Assembly: GCF_005780185.1 (NCBI RefSeq)
Contig: NZ_VBUI01000009.1
Location: 62,001-126,000, forward strand
From: Halomonas urmiana
GTDB taxonomy: Bacteria; Pseudomonadota; Gammaproteobacteria; Pseudomonadales; Halomonadaceae
DNA length: 64,000 nt
Direction: 5' to 3'
Part shown: positions 9,693 to 18,030 of the stretch, piece by piece
Layout: every line of letters begins with the position of its first letter
Position numbering within the stretch: the first letter of the stretch is position 1
Program-made: the position numbers and the translations under genes
Notes under the pieces: model-generated
What the model was told of the DNA's origin: nothing
What the model saw: the letters and a program-made list of their open reading frames with translations, nothing else
Databases searched by the model: none

Positions 9693-12488
9693 ATGGGTGT
9701 TGCCATGCCAGAGACGAGTCCCACCGAGACGCCCTACACAGCCCTGGGCTTCTACCACAAGATCTCCCAGCTGCGTGCCGACACCTGGAATGCGCTCAAG
9801 CGCGACCTCGGGCAGCTGGTGCGCCTGAACGACCCGAATCGCGCCAAGAACCTGGTCAAGGCGGTCGACGTCAAGCTGACGCGGCTCGAGATCATCGAGG
9901 ACTATCACGCCTTCCCCTCCAAGGAGGACTTCCGTCATCTCTGGGCGCTCTTCCATCGCGAGGAGTACGGCCTGCTGGAGAAGGTGGTCAAGCGCCTGGT
10001 GCGGGCGCTGATCAGCGAGTCCTACCGGCGACGACACGTCGACCTCTCCGAGACCGATGCCGACGCCGAGGACCTCGAGACCCTCGACGCCCTGGCGCAG
10101 CTGCGGCGCGGCCACCCCGCCTCCAACAGCTCGGCCCAGCCCTACTTCGAGCTGCTGATCGTCGACAACCTCTCGGCACCGGAGGAGGAGGTGGTCCGCG
10201 AGGCCTTCCACAACATGCGCCGCGCGGAAGACCGCTTCGTCTACGACGTGGTCACGGTGCGCAGCTTCGAGGACGCGCTGATCGCGGTGCTGGTCAACCC
10301 CAACATCCAGGCCTGCCTGATCCGCTACGAGTTTCCCTACAAGTCGAAGTACAACCTCAGCGCCCTGCGTAGCTACCTGGAGGGGATCTCCGAGCAGTCC
10401 CTGGAGCAGCATTCGGAGGCCGAGCGCAGCATCCTGCTCAGCTCGATGATCCACGAGCTGCGCCCCGAGATCGATCAGTTCCTGGTCACCAGCGGCGACG
10501 TGGAGGCCACGGCCAGCCGCGACATCCGTCACTTCAATCGCATCTTCTACCGCGAGACGGACTACATCGAGCAGCACCACACCATCCTGCGGGCCATCGA
10601 CAACCGCTACCGCACGCCCTTCTTCGACGCCCTGCGCGAGTACAGCAAGAAGCCGACCGGGGTCTTCCACGCCATGCCCATCTCGCGGGGAAAGTCCGTC
10701 ACCCGCTCCCACTGGGCCGGGCAGATGATCGACTTCTACGGCATCAACATCTTCCTCGCCGAGACCTCGGCCACCTCCGGCGGGCTCGATTCGCTGCTGC
10801 AGCCCTATGGACCGATCAAGAAGGCCCAGGAGTACGCCGCCCGCGCCTTCGGGGCACGCCAGACCTTCTTCGTCACCAACGGCACCTCCACCGCCAACAA
10901 GATCGTGGTGCAGGCGCTGGTCAAGCCTCGGGACATCGTGTTGATCGACCGCGACTGCCACAAGTCGCACCACTACGGCATGGTGCTGGCCGGCGCCCAT
11001 GTCAGCTACCTCGACTCCTATCCGCTCAACGACTACTCGATGTACGGCGCCGTGCCGCTCAAGGAGATCAAGAAGACGCTGCTCGGCTACAAGCGCTCGG
11101 GCCAGCTCGACAAGGTCAAGATGCTGCTGCTGACCAACTGCACCTTCGACGGCGTGGTCTACAACGTGCGGCGGGTGATGGAGGAGTGCCTGGCGATCAA
11201 GCCCGATCTGGTCTTTTTGTGGGACGAGGCCTGGTTCGCCTTCGCCGGCTTCAACCCGACCTATCGGCCGCGTACCGCTATGCACGCCGCCCGCACCCTG
11301 CGTGATCGCTACCGCAGCGCCGCCTATCGTGAGGAGTACGACGCCTGGAAAGCCGAGTTCGACGCCCTCGATCCCGATGACGATGCTACCTGGCTCGATC
11401 GGCGCCTGATGCCCGACCCCGACATGGTGCGCATCCGTGCCTATGCCACCCACTCCACCCACAAGACCCTGACCTCGCTGCGCCAGGGCTCGATGATCCA
11501 TATCTGGGATCAGGACTATCGCCAGAAGGTCGAGGCGCCGTTCCACGAGGCCTACATGACCCATACCTCGACCTCGCCGAACTACCAGATCATCGCCTCG
11601 CTGGATGTGGGGCGCATGCAGGCCGAGATGGAGGGCTTCGAGCTGGTGCATGCCCAGGTCGAGGCCGCGTTGTCGCTGCGTGAGCAGCTCTACACCCATC
11701 CGCTGTTGCAGAAGTACTTCCGGGTGCTGATCAACCGCGACATGGTGCCGCTGGAGTACCGCGAATCGGGCGTCGAGACTTTCTACGACCCGGTCACCGG
11801 CTGGAACAAGATGGAGGAGGCCTGGGCCAACGACGAGTTCGTCGTCGACCCCAGCCGCATCACCATCGCCATTGGCACCACGGGCATCGACGGCGATACC
11901 TTCAAGAACGAATACCTGATGAACAAGTACGGCATCCAGATCAACAAGACCTCGCGCAATACCGTGCTGTTCATGACCAACATCGGCACCTCCCGGGGCG
12001 CCATCGCCTACCTGATCGACGTGCTGATCAAGCTGGCCAAGGAGTTCGAGTATCGCTGGGAGGAGAGCAGCCGCCCCGAGCGCAGGATCATCGAGAATCG
12101 CATCCACTCGCTGACCAAGGAGCTGCCGCCGCTGCCGGACTTCAGCCGCTTTCACGACGCCTTCCGCCCGGTGGCCGAGGGTGCCACCCCGGAGGGTGAC
12201 ATCCGCCGCGCCTTCTTCCTGAGCTACGACGAGGAGCACACCGAGTACCTGCGCTTCGACAACGGCGAGCTGCAGGCCCGCATGCGCGCCGGCCGCGATG
12301 TGGTCTCGGCGAGCTTCGTGATTCCCTATCCGCCGGGCTTCCCGGTGCTGGTGCCCGGGCAGGTGGTCAGCGAGGAGATCCTGTATTTCCTACAGGCCCT
12401 GGACGTCACCGAGATACACGGCTACCGGCCGGAGCTCGGCCTGCTGGTGTTCACCGAGGAGGCGCTGGCCGACCCGCCCCAGGGCTGA
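9693..12488 (+). CDS. large Orn/Lys/Arg-type PLP decarboxylase
   Basis: Fold-type I PLP decarboxylase of basic amino acids, 931 aa, well above the 710-760 aa usual for inducible lysine/ornithine/arginine decarboxylases. The N-terminal half holds a receiver-like wing domain (about residues 145-240, with ELLIVDNLSAPEEEVV). The catalytic domain follows; the PLP lysine is K591 in THSTHKTLTSL and the aspartate that pairs with the pyridine nitrogen is in LWDEAWFAF. The substrate cannot be read from sequence; ornithine, lysine, arginine or 2,4-diaminobutyrate are all possible, and the last would link it to the ectoine genes around it. An in-frame ATG at 9705 is an alternative start. Confidence 0.87.
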   Translation: MGVAMPETSPTETPYTALGFYHKISQLRADTWNALKRDLGQLVRLNDPNRAKNLVKAVDVKLTRLEIIEDYHAFPSKEDFRHLWALFHREEYGLLEKVVKRLVRALISESYRRRHVDLSETDADAEDLETLDALAQLRRGHPASNSSAQPYFELLIVDNLSAPEEEVVREAFHNMRRAEDRFVYDVVTVRSFEDALIAVLVNPNIQACLIRYEFPYKSKYNLSALRSYLEGISEQSLEQHSEAERSILLSSMIHELRPEIDQFLVTSGDVEATASRDIRHFNRIFYRETDYIEQHHTILRAIDNRYRTPFFDALREYSKKPTGVFHAMPISRGKSVTRSHWAGQMIDFYGINIFLAETSATSGGLDSLLQPYGPIKKAQEYAARAFGARQTFFVTNGTSTANKIVVQALVKPRDIVLIDRDCHKSHHYGMVLAGAHVSYLDSYPLNDYSMYGAVPLKEIKKTLLGYKRSGQLDKVKMLLLTNCTFDGVVYNVRRVMEECLAIKPDLVFLWDEAWFAFAGFNPTYRPRTAMHAARTLRDRYRSAAYREEYDAWKAEFDALDPDDDATWLDRRLMPDPDMVRIRAYATHSTHKTLTSLRQGSMIHIWDQDYRQKVEAPFHEAYMTHTSTSPNYQIIASLDVGRMQAEMEGFELVHAQVEAALSLREQLYTHPLLQKYFRVLINRDMVPLEYRESGVETFYDPVTGWNKMEEAWANDEFVVDPSRITIAIGTTGIDGDTFKNEYLMNKYGIQINKTSRNTVLFMTNIGTSRGAIAYLIDVLIKLAKEFEYRWEESSRPERRIIENRIHSLTKELPPLPDFSRFHDAFRPVAEGATPEGDIRRAFFLSYDEEHTEYLRFDNGELQARMRAGRDVVSASFVIPYPPGFPVLVPGQVVSEEILYFLQALDVTEIHGYRPELGLLVFTEEALADPPQG

Positions 12489-12525
12489 GTTCAGGAGCCG
12501 AGTTCAGGAGCCTGAGTTCAGGAGC
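12486..12525. repeat. three tandem copies of GAGTTCAGGAGC
   Basis: Copies at 12487-12498, 12500-12511 and 12514-12525 are identical over 12 bases and spaced 13 and 14 bases apart. The first begins inside the stop codon of the decarboxylase gene. Function is unknown; each copy contains AGGAG but no start codon follows at a useful distance. Confidence 0.85.
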
Positions 12526-12548
12526 AACAGAAAAAACCGCGGCCTAGC

Positions 12549-12573
12549 GGCGCAGGACAAAAAATCCTGCGCC
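12549..12573 (+). terminator. hairpin terminator after the decarboxylase gene
   Basis: A perfect 9-bp stem (GGCGCAGGA paired with TCCTGCGCC) with a CAAAAAA loop, followed by the pyrimidine-rich TTCTTC. It probably ends the upstream cassette transcript, so doeC would have its own promoter in the remaining 175 bases. Confidence 0.6.
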
Positions 12574-12749
12574 TTCTTCACCGATTAACGAAAAGTCTCG
12601 TCCCGCCATCGCGCTTACCCTGTACCCATCGAGCCGTCCTGCGACCTAGCGACAGGCGGCTCGTCCGTTTCTTCGTTTTCTCGGCGCCCAGAGCCGCGCC
12701 GGAACATCGCCGGCGCTGACACACGCCGGCGCGTCAGGGGAGGTAGCGC

Positions 12750-14231
12750 ATGACTCTGTCCAACAAGCTCAGCGATCCGCGTCTGTTCCGTCAGTACGCC
12801 TACGTGGATGGCAAGTGGACCCACGGCGACGGCAACCGCGAGGAGGCCGTGTTCGATCCGGCCACCGGCGAGGCGCTGGGCCACATCCCCTGGCTGGAGC
12901 CCCACCAGATCACCGGCGCCGTGGATGCCGCCGAGGCCGCCTTCGTGCACTGGCGCGCCCTGCGCGCCGACGAGCGCTGCGAGCGGCTGCTGGCCTGGTA
13001 CGACCTGCTGCAGGCCCATCGCGAGGACCTCGCCACCCTGATGACCCTCGAACAGGGTAAGCCGCTGCCCGATGCCCGCGGCGAGGTGGAGTACGGGGCG
13101 AGCTTCGTGCGCTGGTTCGCCGAGGAGGGCAAACGCACCTTCGGCGAGACCATCCCCAGCCACATCCCCAACGCGGCGCTGGGCACCCTCAAGGAGCCGG
13201 TGGGCATTGCCGCGCTGATCACCCCGTGGAACTTCCCGCTGGCGATGATCACTCGCAAGGCTGCCGCCGCCATGGCGGCCGGCTGCACGGTGATCGTCAA
13301 GCCCGCCGGCGAGACGCCGTTCTCGGCGCTGGCGCTGGCCGAGCTTGCCGAGCGTGCCGGCATTCCGGCCGGCGTGTTCAACGTGGTGCTGGGTGAGCCC
13401 GCCGAGGTGTCGAAGCTCCTGTGCTTTGATGACCGCGTCAAGGCACTCTCCTTCACCGGTTCCACCCGGGTCGGCCGGCTGCTGCTGGAGCAGTGCGCCA
13501 ACACGGTGAAGCGTGTTTCCCTCGAATTGGGAGGGAATGCCCCCTTCATCGTCGGGCCGGACATGGATCCCAAGGAGGCGGCCTTCGCCGCGGTGGCGGC
13601 CAAGTTCCAGACCGCCGGGCAGGACTGCCTCGCCGCGGACCGCATCCTGGTTCACGAGTCGATCCATGACGACTTTGTCGCGTACTTCGCCGAGAGGATG
13701 GCGGCGCTGACCGTGGGCAACGGCCTGGAGGGCGAGATCGACCTGGGTCCGCTGATCCATCGCCAGGCGGTGGAGAAGGCCGCGGCCATCGTCGACGACG
13801 CCATCTCCAAGGGCGCGACCCTGGTGGCCGGCGACCAGAGCCAGGCGCCCGGCGAGAACTTCTTCATGCCGGTGCTGCTCACCGGCGTGACGCGCGACAT
13901 GAAGCTCTGGCACGAGGAGAGCTTCGCGCCGGTGGCCGGGATCACCGCCTACGAGGACGACGACCAAGTCATCGAGATGGCCAACGACACCGAGTATGGC
14001 CTGGCGGCCTACCTCTACACCCATGATATCCGCCGCATCTGGAAGGCCCTGCGGGCCCTGGAGTTCGGCATGGTGTCGGTGAACTCGGTGAAGATGACCG
14101 GCCCTCCGGTGCCCTTCGGCGGTGTCAAGCATTCCGGCCTCGGCCGCGAGGGCGGCGTGACCGGCATCGACGAATACCTGGAGACCAAGTACTACTGCCT
14201 GGGTGCCCTCGGCTCGGTCTCCGGCAGCTGA
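12750..14231 (+). CDS. doeC: aspartate-semialdehyde dehydrogenase of ectoine catabolism (DoeC)
   Basis: Oxidises L-aspartate-beta-semialdehyde to L-aspartate, the last step of ectoine breakdown. It is an NAD(P)-dependent aldehyde dehydrogenase of 493 aa resembling succinate-semialdehyde dehydrogenases. The catalytic Cys is C293 in GQDCLAADR, the general base E259 in LELGGN, and TPWNFPLAM is the cofactor region. An AGGGGAGGTAG site precedes the ATG. The function is assigned from the doe context, because sequence alone would only say aldehyde dehydrogenase. Confidence 0.9.
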   Translation: MTLSNKLSDPRLFRQYAYVDGKWTHGDGNREEAVFDPATGEALGHIPWLEPHQITGAVDAAEAAFVHWRALRADERCERLLAWYDLLQAHREDLATLMTLEQGKPLPDARGEVEYGASFVRWFAEEGKRTFGETIPSHIPNAALGTLKEPVGIAALITPWNFPLAMITRKAAAAMAAGCTVIVKPAGETPFSALALAELAERAGIPAGVFNVVLGEPAEVSKLLCFDDRVKALSFTGSTRVGRLLLEQCANTVKRVSLELGGNAPFIVGPDMDPKEAAFAAVAAKFQTAGQDCLAADRILVHESIHDDFVAYFAERMAALTVGNGLEGEIDLGPLIHRQAVEKAAAIVDDAISKGATLVAGDQSQAPGENFFMPVLLTGVTRDMKLWHEESFAPVAGITAYEDDDQVIEMANDTEYGLAAYLYTHDIRRIWKALRALEFGMVSVNSVKMTGPPVPFGGVKHSGLGREGGVTGIDEYLETKYYCLGALGSVSGS

Positions 14232-14256
14232 TTTTCCGAACACATCGATGAACCTT

Positions 14257-14279
14257 CTCCCCGGCGGGATGCCGGGGAG
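14257..14279 (+). other. hairpin in the doeC-doeD leader
   Basis: A 9-bp stem CTCCCCGGC/GCCGGGGAG with loop GGGAT lies 24 bases before the doeD start. It has no T-tract. It could limit readthrough or protect mRNA between doeC and doeD. Confidence 0.4.
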
Positions 14280-14302
14280 CACGAGAGAAGAGAGAACACG
14301 AG

Positions 14303-15730
14303 ATGAACCAGCAGCACCAGGACCTGATCGAGCGCGACCGCAAGGTGACCTTCCACGCCTCCACTCACCTGCGCGACTTCGCCCACGGCGATGCGCCGGG
14401 CCGGGTGATCACCGGCGGCCAGGGCATCCACATCGTCGACAAGGATGGCCGCGAGTTCATCGACGGCTTCGCCGGCCTGTACTGCGTCAACATCGGCTAC
14501 GGCCGCACCGAGGTGGCCGAGGCCATCTACGAGCAGGCCTTGAAGATGTCCTACTACCACACCTATGTGGGGCACTCCAACGAGCCGCAGATCGCGCTGT
14601 CCGAGAAGATCCTAGAGCTCGCCGGCCCCGGCATGTCCAAGGTCTACTACGGCATGTCGGGCAGTGATGCCAACGAGACCCAGCTCAAGATTGTGCGCTA
14701 CTACAACAACGTGCGCGGCTTGCCGCAGAAGAAGAAGGTGATCTCGCGGATGCGCGGCTACCACGGCTCCGGCATCGCCTCGGGCTCGCTGACCGGCCTC
14801 AAGGCGTTCCACGACCACTTCGACCTGCCCATCGACACCATCCGCCACACCGAAGCGCCGTTCTACTACCAGCGGGCCGCGGAACTCGAGGGCATGACCG
14901 AGCGCGAGTTCTCGAAGCATTGTGCGGCCAAGCTCGAGGAGATGATCCTCGCCGAGGGCCCGGACACCGTGGCCGCCTTCATCGGCGAGCCGGTGCTCGG
15001 CACTGGCGGCATCGTGCCGCCGCCGGAAGGCTACTGGACCGAGATCCAGGCGGTGCTGGCCAGGTACGACGTGCTGCTGATCGCCGACGAGGTGGTGTGC
15101 GGATTCGGGCGCATCGGCGCCGACTTCGGCAGCCACTTCTACGGCATCAGGCCCGACCTGATCACCGTGGCCAAGGGCCTGACCAGTGCCTACCAGCCGC
15201 TCTCCGGGGTGATCGTCGGCGACCGCGTGTGGAAGGTCCTGGAGCAGGGCACCGGCGAGTACGGCCCGATCGGCCATGGCTGGACCTACTCCGGGCATGC
15301 CTTGGGCTGCGCCGCGGGCCTGGCCAACCTCGAGATCATCGAGCGCGAGGGGCTGACCCAGAACGCTGCCGAGACCGGCGCCTACCTGCAGCAGCAGATG
15401 CAGGCCGCCTTCGGCGACCACCCCATCGTTGGCAACGTGCGTGGCGTGGGCATGCTGGCGGCGCTTCAGTTCGCCGCCGACCCGGCGCGCCGCCAGGACT
15501 TCGATCCGGCGCTCAAGGTCGGCCCGCGCATCGCCGCGGCGGCGCTGCAGGAGAACCTGATCGCCCGCGCGATGCCCCAGGGCGACATCCTGGGCTTCGC
15601 GCCGCCGCTGACCACCAGCCGCGAGGAGGTCGACGAGATCGTCGCCCGGGCTCGTTGCGCCGTGGATGCGGTGCTCGACGAGCTGGTCCGTGAGGGCGCC
15701 GTCAAGGGCCTGGCCGCGACCGTCGCCTGA
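14303..15730 (+). CDS. doeD: L-2,4-diaminobutyrate transaminase (DoeD)
   Basis: Class III PLP aminotransferase, 475 aa, converting L-2,4-diaminobutyrate to aspartate-beta-semialdehyde, the substrate of DoeC encoded just upstream. The PLP lysine is K291 in ITVAKGLTSAYQPL; the PLP-phosphate Gly-Ser region (GMSGSDANET) and the cofactor aspartate in LLIADEVVCGFGR are all visible. The ribosome site is weak (AGAGAGAA), so translation may depend on coupling with doeC. Confidence 0.92.
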   Translation: MNQQHQDLIERDRKVTFHASTHLRDFAHGDAPGRVITGGQGIHIVDKDGREFIDGFAGLYCVNIGYGRTEVAEAIYEQALKMSYYHTYVGHSNEPQIALSEKILELAGPGMSKVYYGMSGSDANETQLKIVRYYNNVRGLPQKKKVISRMRGYHGSGIASGSLTGLKAFHDHFDLPIDTIRHTEAPFYYQRAAELEGMTEREFSKHCAAKLEEMILAEGPDTVAAFIGEPVLGTGGIVPPPEGYWTEIQAVLARYDVLLIADEVVCGFGRIGADFGSHFYGIRPDLITVAKGLTSAYQPLSGVIVGDRVWKVLEQGTGEYGPIGHGWTYSGHALGCAAGLANLEIIEREGLTQNAAETGAYLQQQMQAAFGDHPIVGNVRGVGMLAALQFAADPARRQDFDPALKVGPRIAAAALQENLIARAMPQGDILGFAPPLTTSREEVDEIVARARCAVDAVLDELVREGAVKGLAATVA

Positions 15731-15740
15731 CGGCTCACCC

Positions 15741-15811
15741 GTCGCCGGCCCGTCGAGGGCCGGCGACCATCAGCGTTGATCATCGTCGCCGCGGGCTCGC
15801 CCGCGGCGACG
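15741..15811. other. two consecutive hairpins between doeD and eutB
   Basis: The first, at 15741-15767, has an 11-bp stem (GTCGCCGGCCC with its complement) and loop GTCGA. The second, at 15784-15811, has a 12-bp stem (CGTCGCCGCGGG with its complement) and a four-base loop, and ends 20 bases before the eutB start. Neither is followed by a T-run. The pair could separate or attenuate expression of eutBC relative to doeCD. Confidence 0.55.
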
Positions 15812-15831
15812 CCGTTAACGAGGAGGCCACG

Positions 15832-16839
15832 ATGGACCATCACGGTGTCACCCTGGAGGGGCTGTATCAGGCGCGTCGACGCCTCGCCGGCGAGACGGTG
15901 CGTACGCCGCTGATCCGTTCGGCGGCGCTCTCGGCGCGCTTCGACGCCGAGATCCTGCTCAAGCTCGAGACCCACCAGCCCACCGGCGCCTTCAAGCTTC
16001 GCGGGGCCACCAACATGATCGCCGCGCTGATCGAGCGCCACGGCCGCGAGGCCCTGGCGGCCGGCGTGGTGACCGCCTCCACCGGCAACCACGGCCGGGC
16101 GGTGGCGTACGCCGCCTCGCGTCTGGGGCTACCGGCGGTGATCTGCCTGTCGCGGCTGGTGCCGCCCGACAAGGTCGCCGCCATCGAGGCGCTGGGCGCC
16201 GAGGTCAGGCGCGTCGGGGCCAGCCAGGACGAGGCCTTCGAGGAGGTCGAGCGGCTGGTGCGCGAGCGGGGCATGACCCTGATCCCGCCCTTCGACGACC
16301 CCCTCGTCGCGGCGGGGCAGGGCACCGTCGGCCTGGAGCTGATGGAGGACGCCCCGGACCTCGATCGCGTCATCGTCGGGCTCTCCGGCGGCGGCCTCCT
16401 GGGCGGCATCGGCGCCGCGATCAAGGCGATCCGGCCCGCCTGCCTGGTCACGGGGGTGAGCCTGTCGCAGGGCGCGGCCATGTGGGCAAGCCTCCAGGCC
16501 GGCCGTCCCGTGGCCGTCGGGGAAGTCGAGAGCCTGGGGGATTCGCTGGGCGGCGGCATCGGGGCGGACAACCGCTGCACCCTGGCGCTGGTACGCGAGG
16601 TGATGGACGACCACCTCCAGGTCTCGGAGCGGGCCATCGCCAGCGCCATGGTGGCGCTCCTCGAGCACGAGAAGGTGCTGGTGGAGGGCGCCGCCGCGGT
16701 GGGGCTCGCGGCCCTCGAGGCGCACGCGCTCGAGCACCCGACCCTCGACGTGCGCGGCCAGCGCGTGGCGCTGATCCTCTCCGGCAACGCGGTGTCGCTT
16801 GCGACCCTTGACCGCGCCCGGGCCCTGGCGGGACGCTGA
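15832..16839 (+). CDS. eutB: hydroxyectoine-utilisation dehydratase (EutB), threonine dehydratase-like
   Basis: Fold-type II PLP enzyme of 335 aa related to serine/threonine dehydratases. The PLP lysine is K55 in TGAFKLRGATN, the substrate loop is STGNHGRAV and the glycine-rich phosphate loop is GLSGGGLLGGI. In known ectoine/hydroxyectoine loci this protein is EutB, thought to act on the hydroxylated intermediate. A strong GAGGAGG ribosome site precedes the ATG. Sequence alone would also fit a general Ser/Thr dehydratase or racemase; its neighbour eutC supports the specific name. Confidence 0.85.
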   Translation: MDHHGVTLEGLYQARRRLAGETVRTPLIRSAALSARFDAEILLKLETHQPTGAFKLRGATNMIAALIERHGREALAAGVVTASTGNHGRAVAYAASRLGLPAVICLSRLVPPDKVAAIEALGAEVRRVGASQDEAFEEVERLVRERGMTLIPPFDDPLVAAGQGTVGLELMEDAPDLDRVIVGLSGGGLLGGIGAAIKAIRPACLVTGVSLSQGAAMWASLQAGRPVAVGEVESLGDSLGGGIGADNRCTLALVREVMDDHLQVSERAIASAMVALLEHEKVLVEGAAAVGLAALEAHALEHPTLDVRGQRVALILSGNAVSLATLDRARALAGR

Positions 16840-16921
16840 ACGCCCTTCGGGCAGCTACAAGTTACAAGGAGCAAGCTACAAGGAAACCCTTGTCGCTTGT
16901 CTCGGGGATCTCTCACACTGC

Positions 16922-16984
16922 CTTCCAGCTTCCAGCTTCCAGCTTCCAGCTTCCAGCTTCCAGCTTCCAGCTTCCAGCTTCCAG
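16922..16984. repeat. heptamer tandem repeat, nine copies of CTTCCAG
   Basis: Nine perfect head-to-tail copies of the 7-bp unit, then one imperfect copy (CTTTCCAGG) that runs into the eutC ribosome site. A second, degenerate family just upstream (16850-16882) repeats TACAAG in the contexts GCTACAAG, GTTACAAG and GCTACAAGG. A 7-bp unit shifts frame with each copy and can expand by slippage. The array ends 17 bases before the eutC ATG, within the transcribed leader. Confidence 0.93.
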
Positions 16985-17001
16985 CTTTCCAGGAGGTTCC
17001 C

Positions 17002-17949
17002 ATGCAGCTCTACCAGCGCGAGGCCATCGAGGCCGCCGTCGGCATCGACGAGGCGGCGCTTGCCGCCGTGGAGGCGGGGTTCGCGGCGCTGGGCCGCGGC
17101 GAGGTGGTGCAACCGCCGATTCTCTCCATGGCCATCGAGGAGGCCAACGGCGAGGTCGACGTCAAGACCGCCCATATCCACGGCGCCGAACGCTTCGCCA
17201 TCAAGGTCAGCCCCGGCTTCTTCGACAACCCGCGGCTGGGGCTGCCGAGCCTCAACGGCCTGATGATGGTGTTCTCCGCCCGCACCGGACGGGTGGAGGC
17301 GGTGCTCTTCGACGAGGGCTACCTCACCCGGGTGCGCACGGCGCTGGCCGGCGCCATCGCGGCGAAGCACCTGTCGCGCCGAGACAGCCGCCGGGTCGCG
17401 GTGCTCGGCGCCGGCGAGCAGGCCGAGCAGCAGGTCCAGGCGCTGCGGCTGGTGCGCGACATCGACACCCTGGACGTCTGGGCGCGTCGCCGCGACGGCG
17501 CCGAGGCCTACGCCGAGCGGATGCGCACCACTGGGCTTGCCGTCAACGTGCATGACGGCGTAAACCGTGCCTGCCAAGAGGCGGATATCATCGTCACCGC
17601 CACCCCGTCACGCACCCCGCTGCTGCATGCCCGGGACCTGCCCGCGGGCGTGCATGTCACCGCCATGGGGTCGGACAGCCCGGAGAAGCGCGAGCTCGAC
17701 GCCTCGGTACTGACCCGCGCCGACGCCTTCGTCTGCGATACCCGCGCCCAGAGCGAGGGCAACGGCGAGCTCAAGGCCTTCGAGGGCGGTGAGGTGCCCT
17801 TCAAGGTCCATGAGCTGGGTCGGGTGATCGCCGAGGGCCAGCGCCTGCGCCTGACGGACGAGACCCTCACGGTGTGCGACCTCACCGGCACCGGTGTCCA
17901 GGATACCGCCATTGCCAACTTCGCCCTGTCGAGGCTGCTCTCCGGCTGA
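17002..17949 (+). CDS. eutC: EutC, ornithine cyclodeaminase/mu-crystallin family
   Basis: NAD-binding protein of 315 aa in the ornithine cyclodeaminase/mu-crystallin family; EutC partners EutB in hydroxyectoine utilisation in characterised loci. The dinucleotide-binding motif VAVLGAGEQAEQQ is near residue 132, and the preceding KVSPGFFDNP segment is typical of the family. AGGAGG at 16991-16996 sets the start at 17002. An apparent longer frame upstream only reads through the heptamer repeat, so I discarded it. Confidence 0.87.
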   Translation: MQLYQREAIEAAVGIDEAALAAVEAGFAALGRGEVVQPPILSMAIEEANGEVDVKTAHIHGAERFAIKVSPGFFDNPRLGLPSLNGLMMVFSARTGRVEAVLFDEGYLTRVRTALAGAIAAKHLSRRDSRRVAVLGAGEQAEQQVQALRLVRDIDTLDVWARRRDGAEAYAERMRTTGLAVNVHDGVNRACQEADIIVTATPSRTPLLHARDLPAGVHVTAMGSDSPEKRELDASVLTRADAFVCDTRAQSEGNGELKAFEGGEVPFKVHELGRVIAEGQRLRLTDETLTVCDLTGTGVQDTAIANFALSRLLSG

Positions 17950-18030
17950 GGCCTTCCACCTCAGGTCGACTTGTCGCGGCGGGGCACCTGGCGCAGGCTG
18001 GGAACTCTCACCAATGGAAGGAGCAAGGGG

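Noticed and set aside
9102-12239. A 1045-aa open frame on the minus strand
   Set aside because: It is antisense to the PLP decarboxylase, which has full catalytic motifs; the antisense protein is His/Gly/Val-rich with no family resemblance, a normal effect of high GC.
16922-16984. CRISPR-like array
   Set aside because: Units are seven bases with no spacers; this is a simple tandem repeat.
16897-17001. An N-terminal extension of EutC with FQLPASS repeats
   Set aside because: It is only translation of the heptamer array; AGGAGG and ATG at 17002 give the normal family N-terminus.
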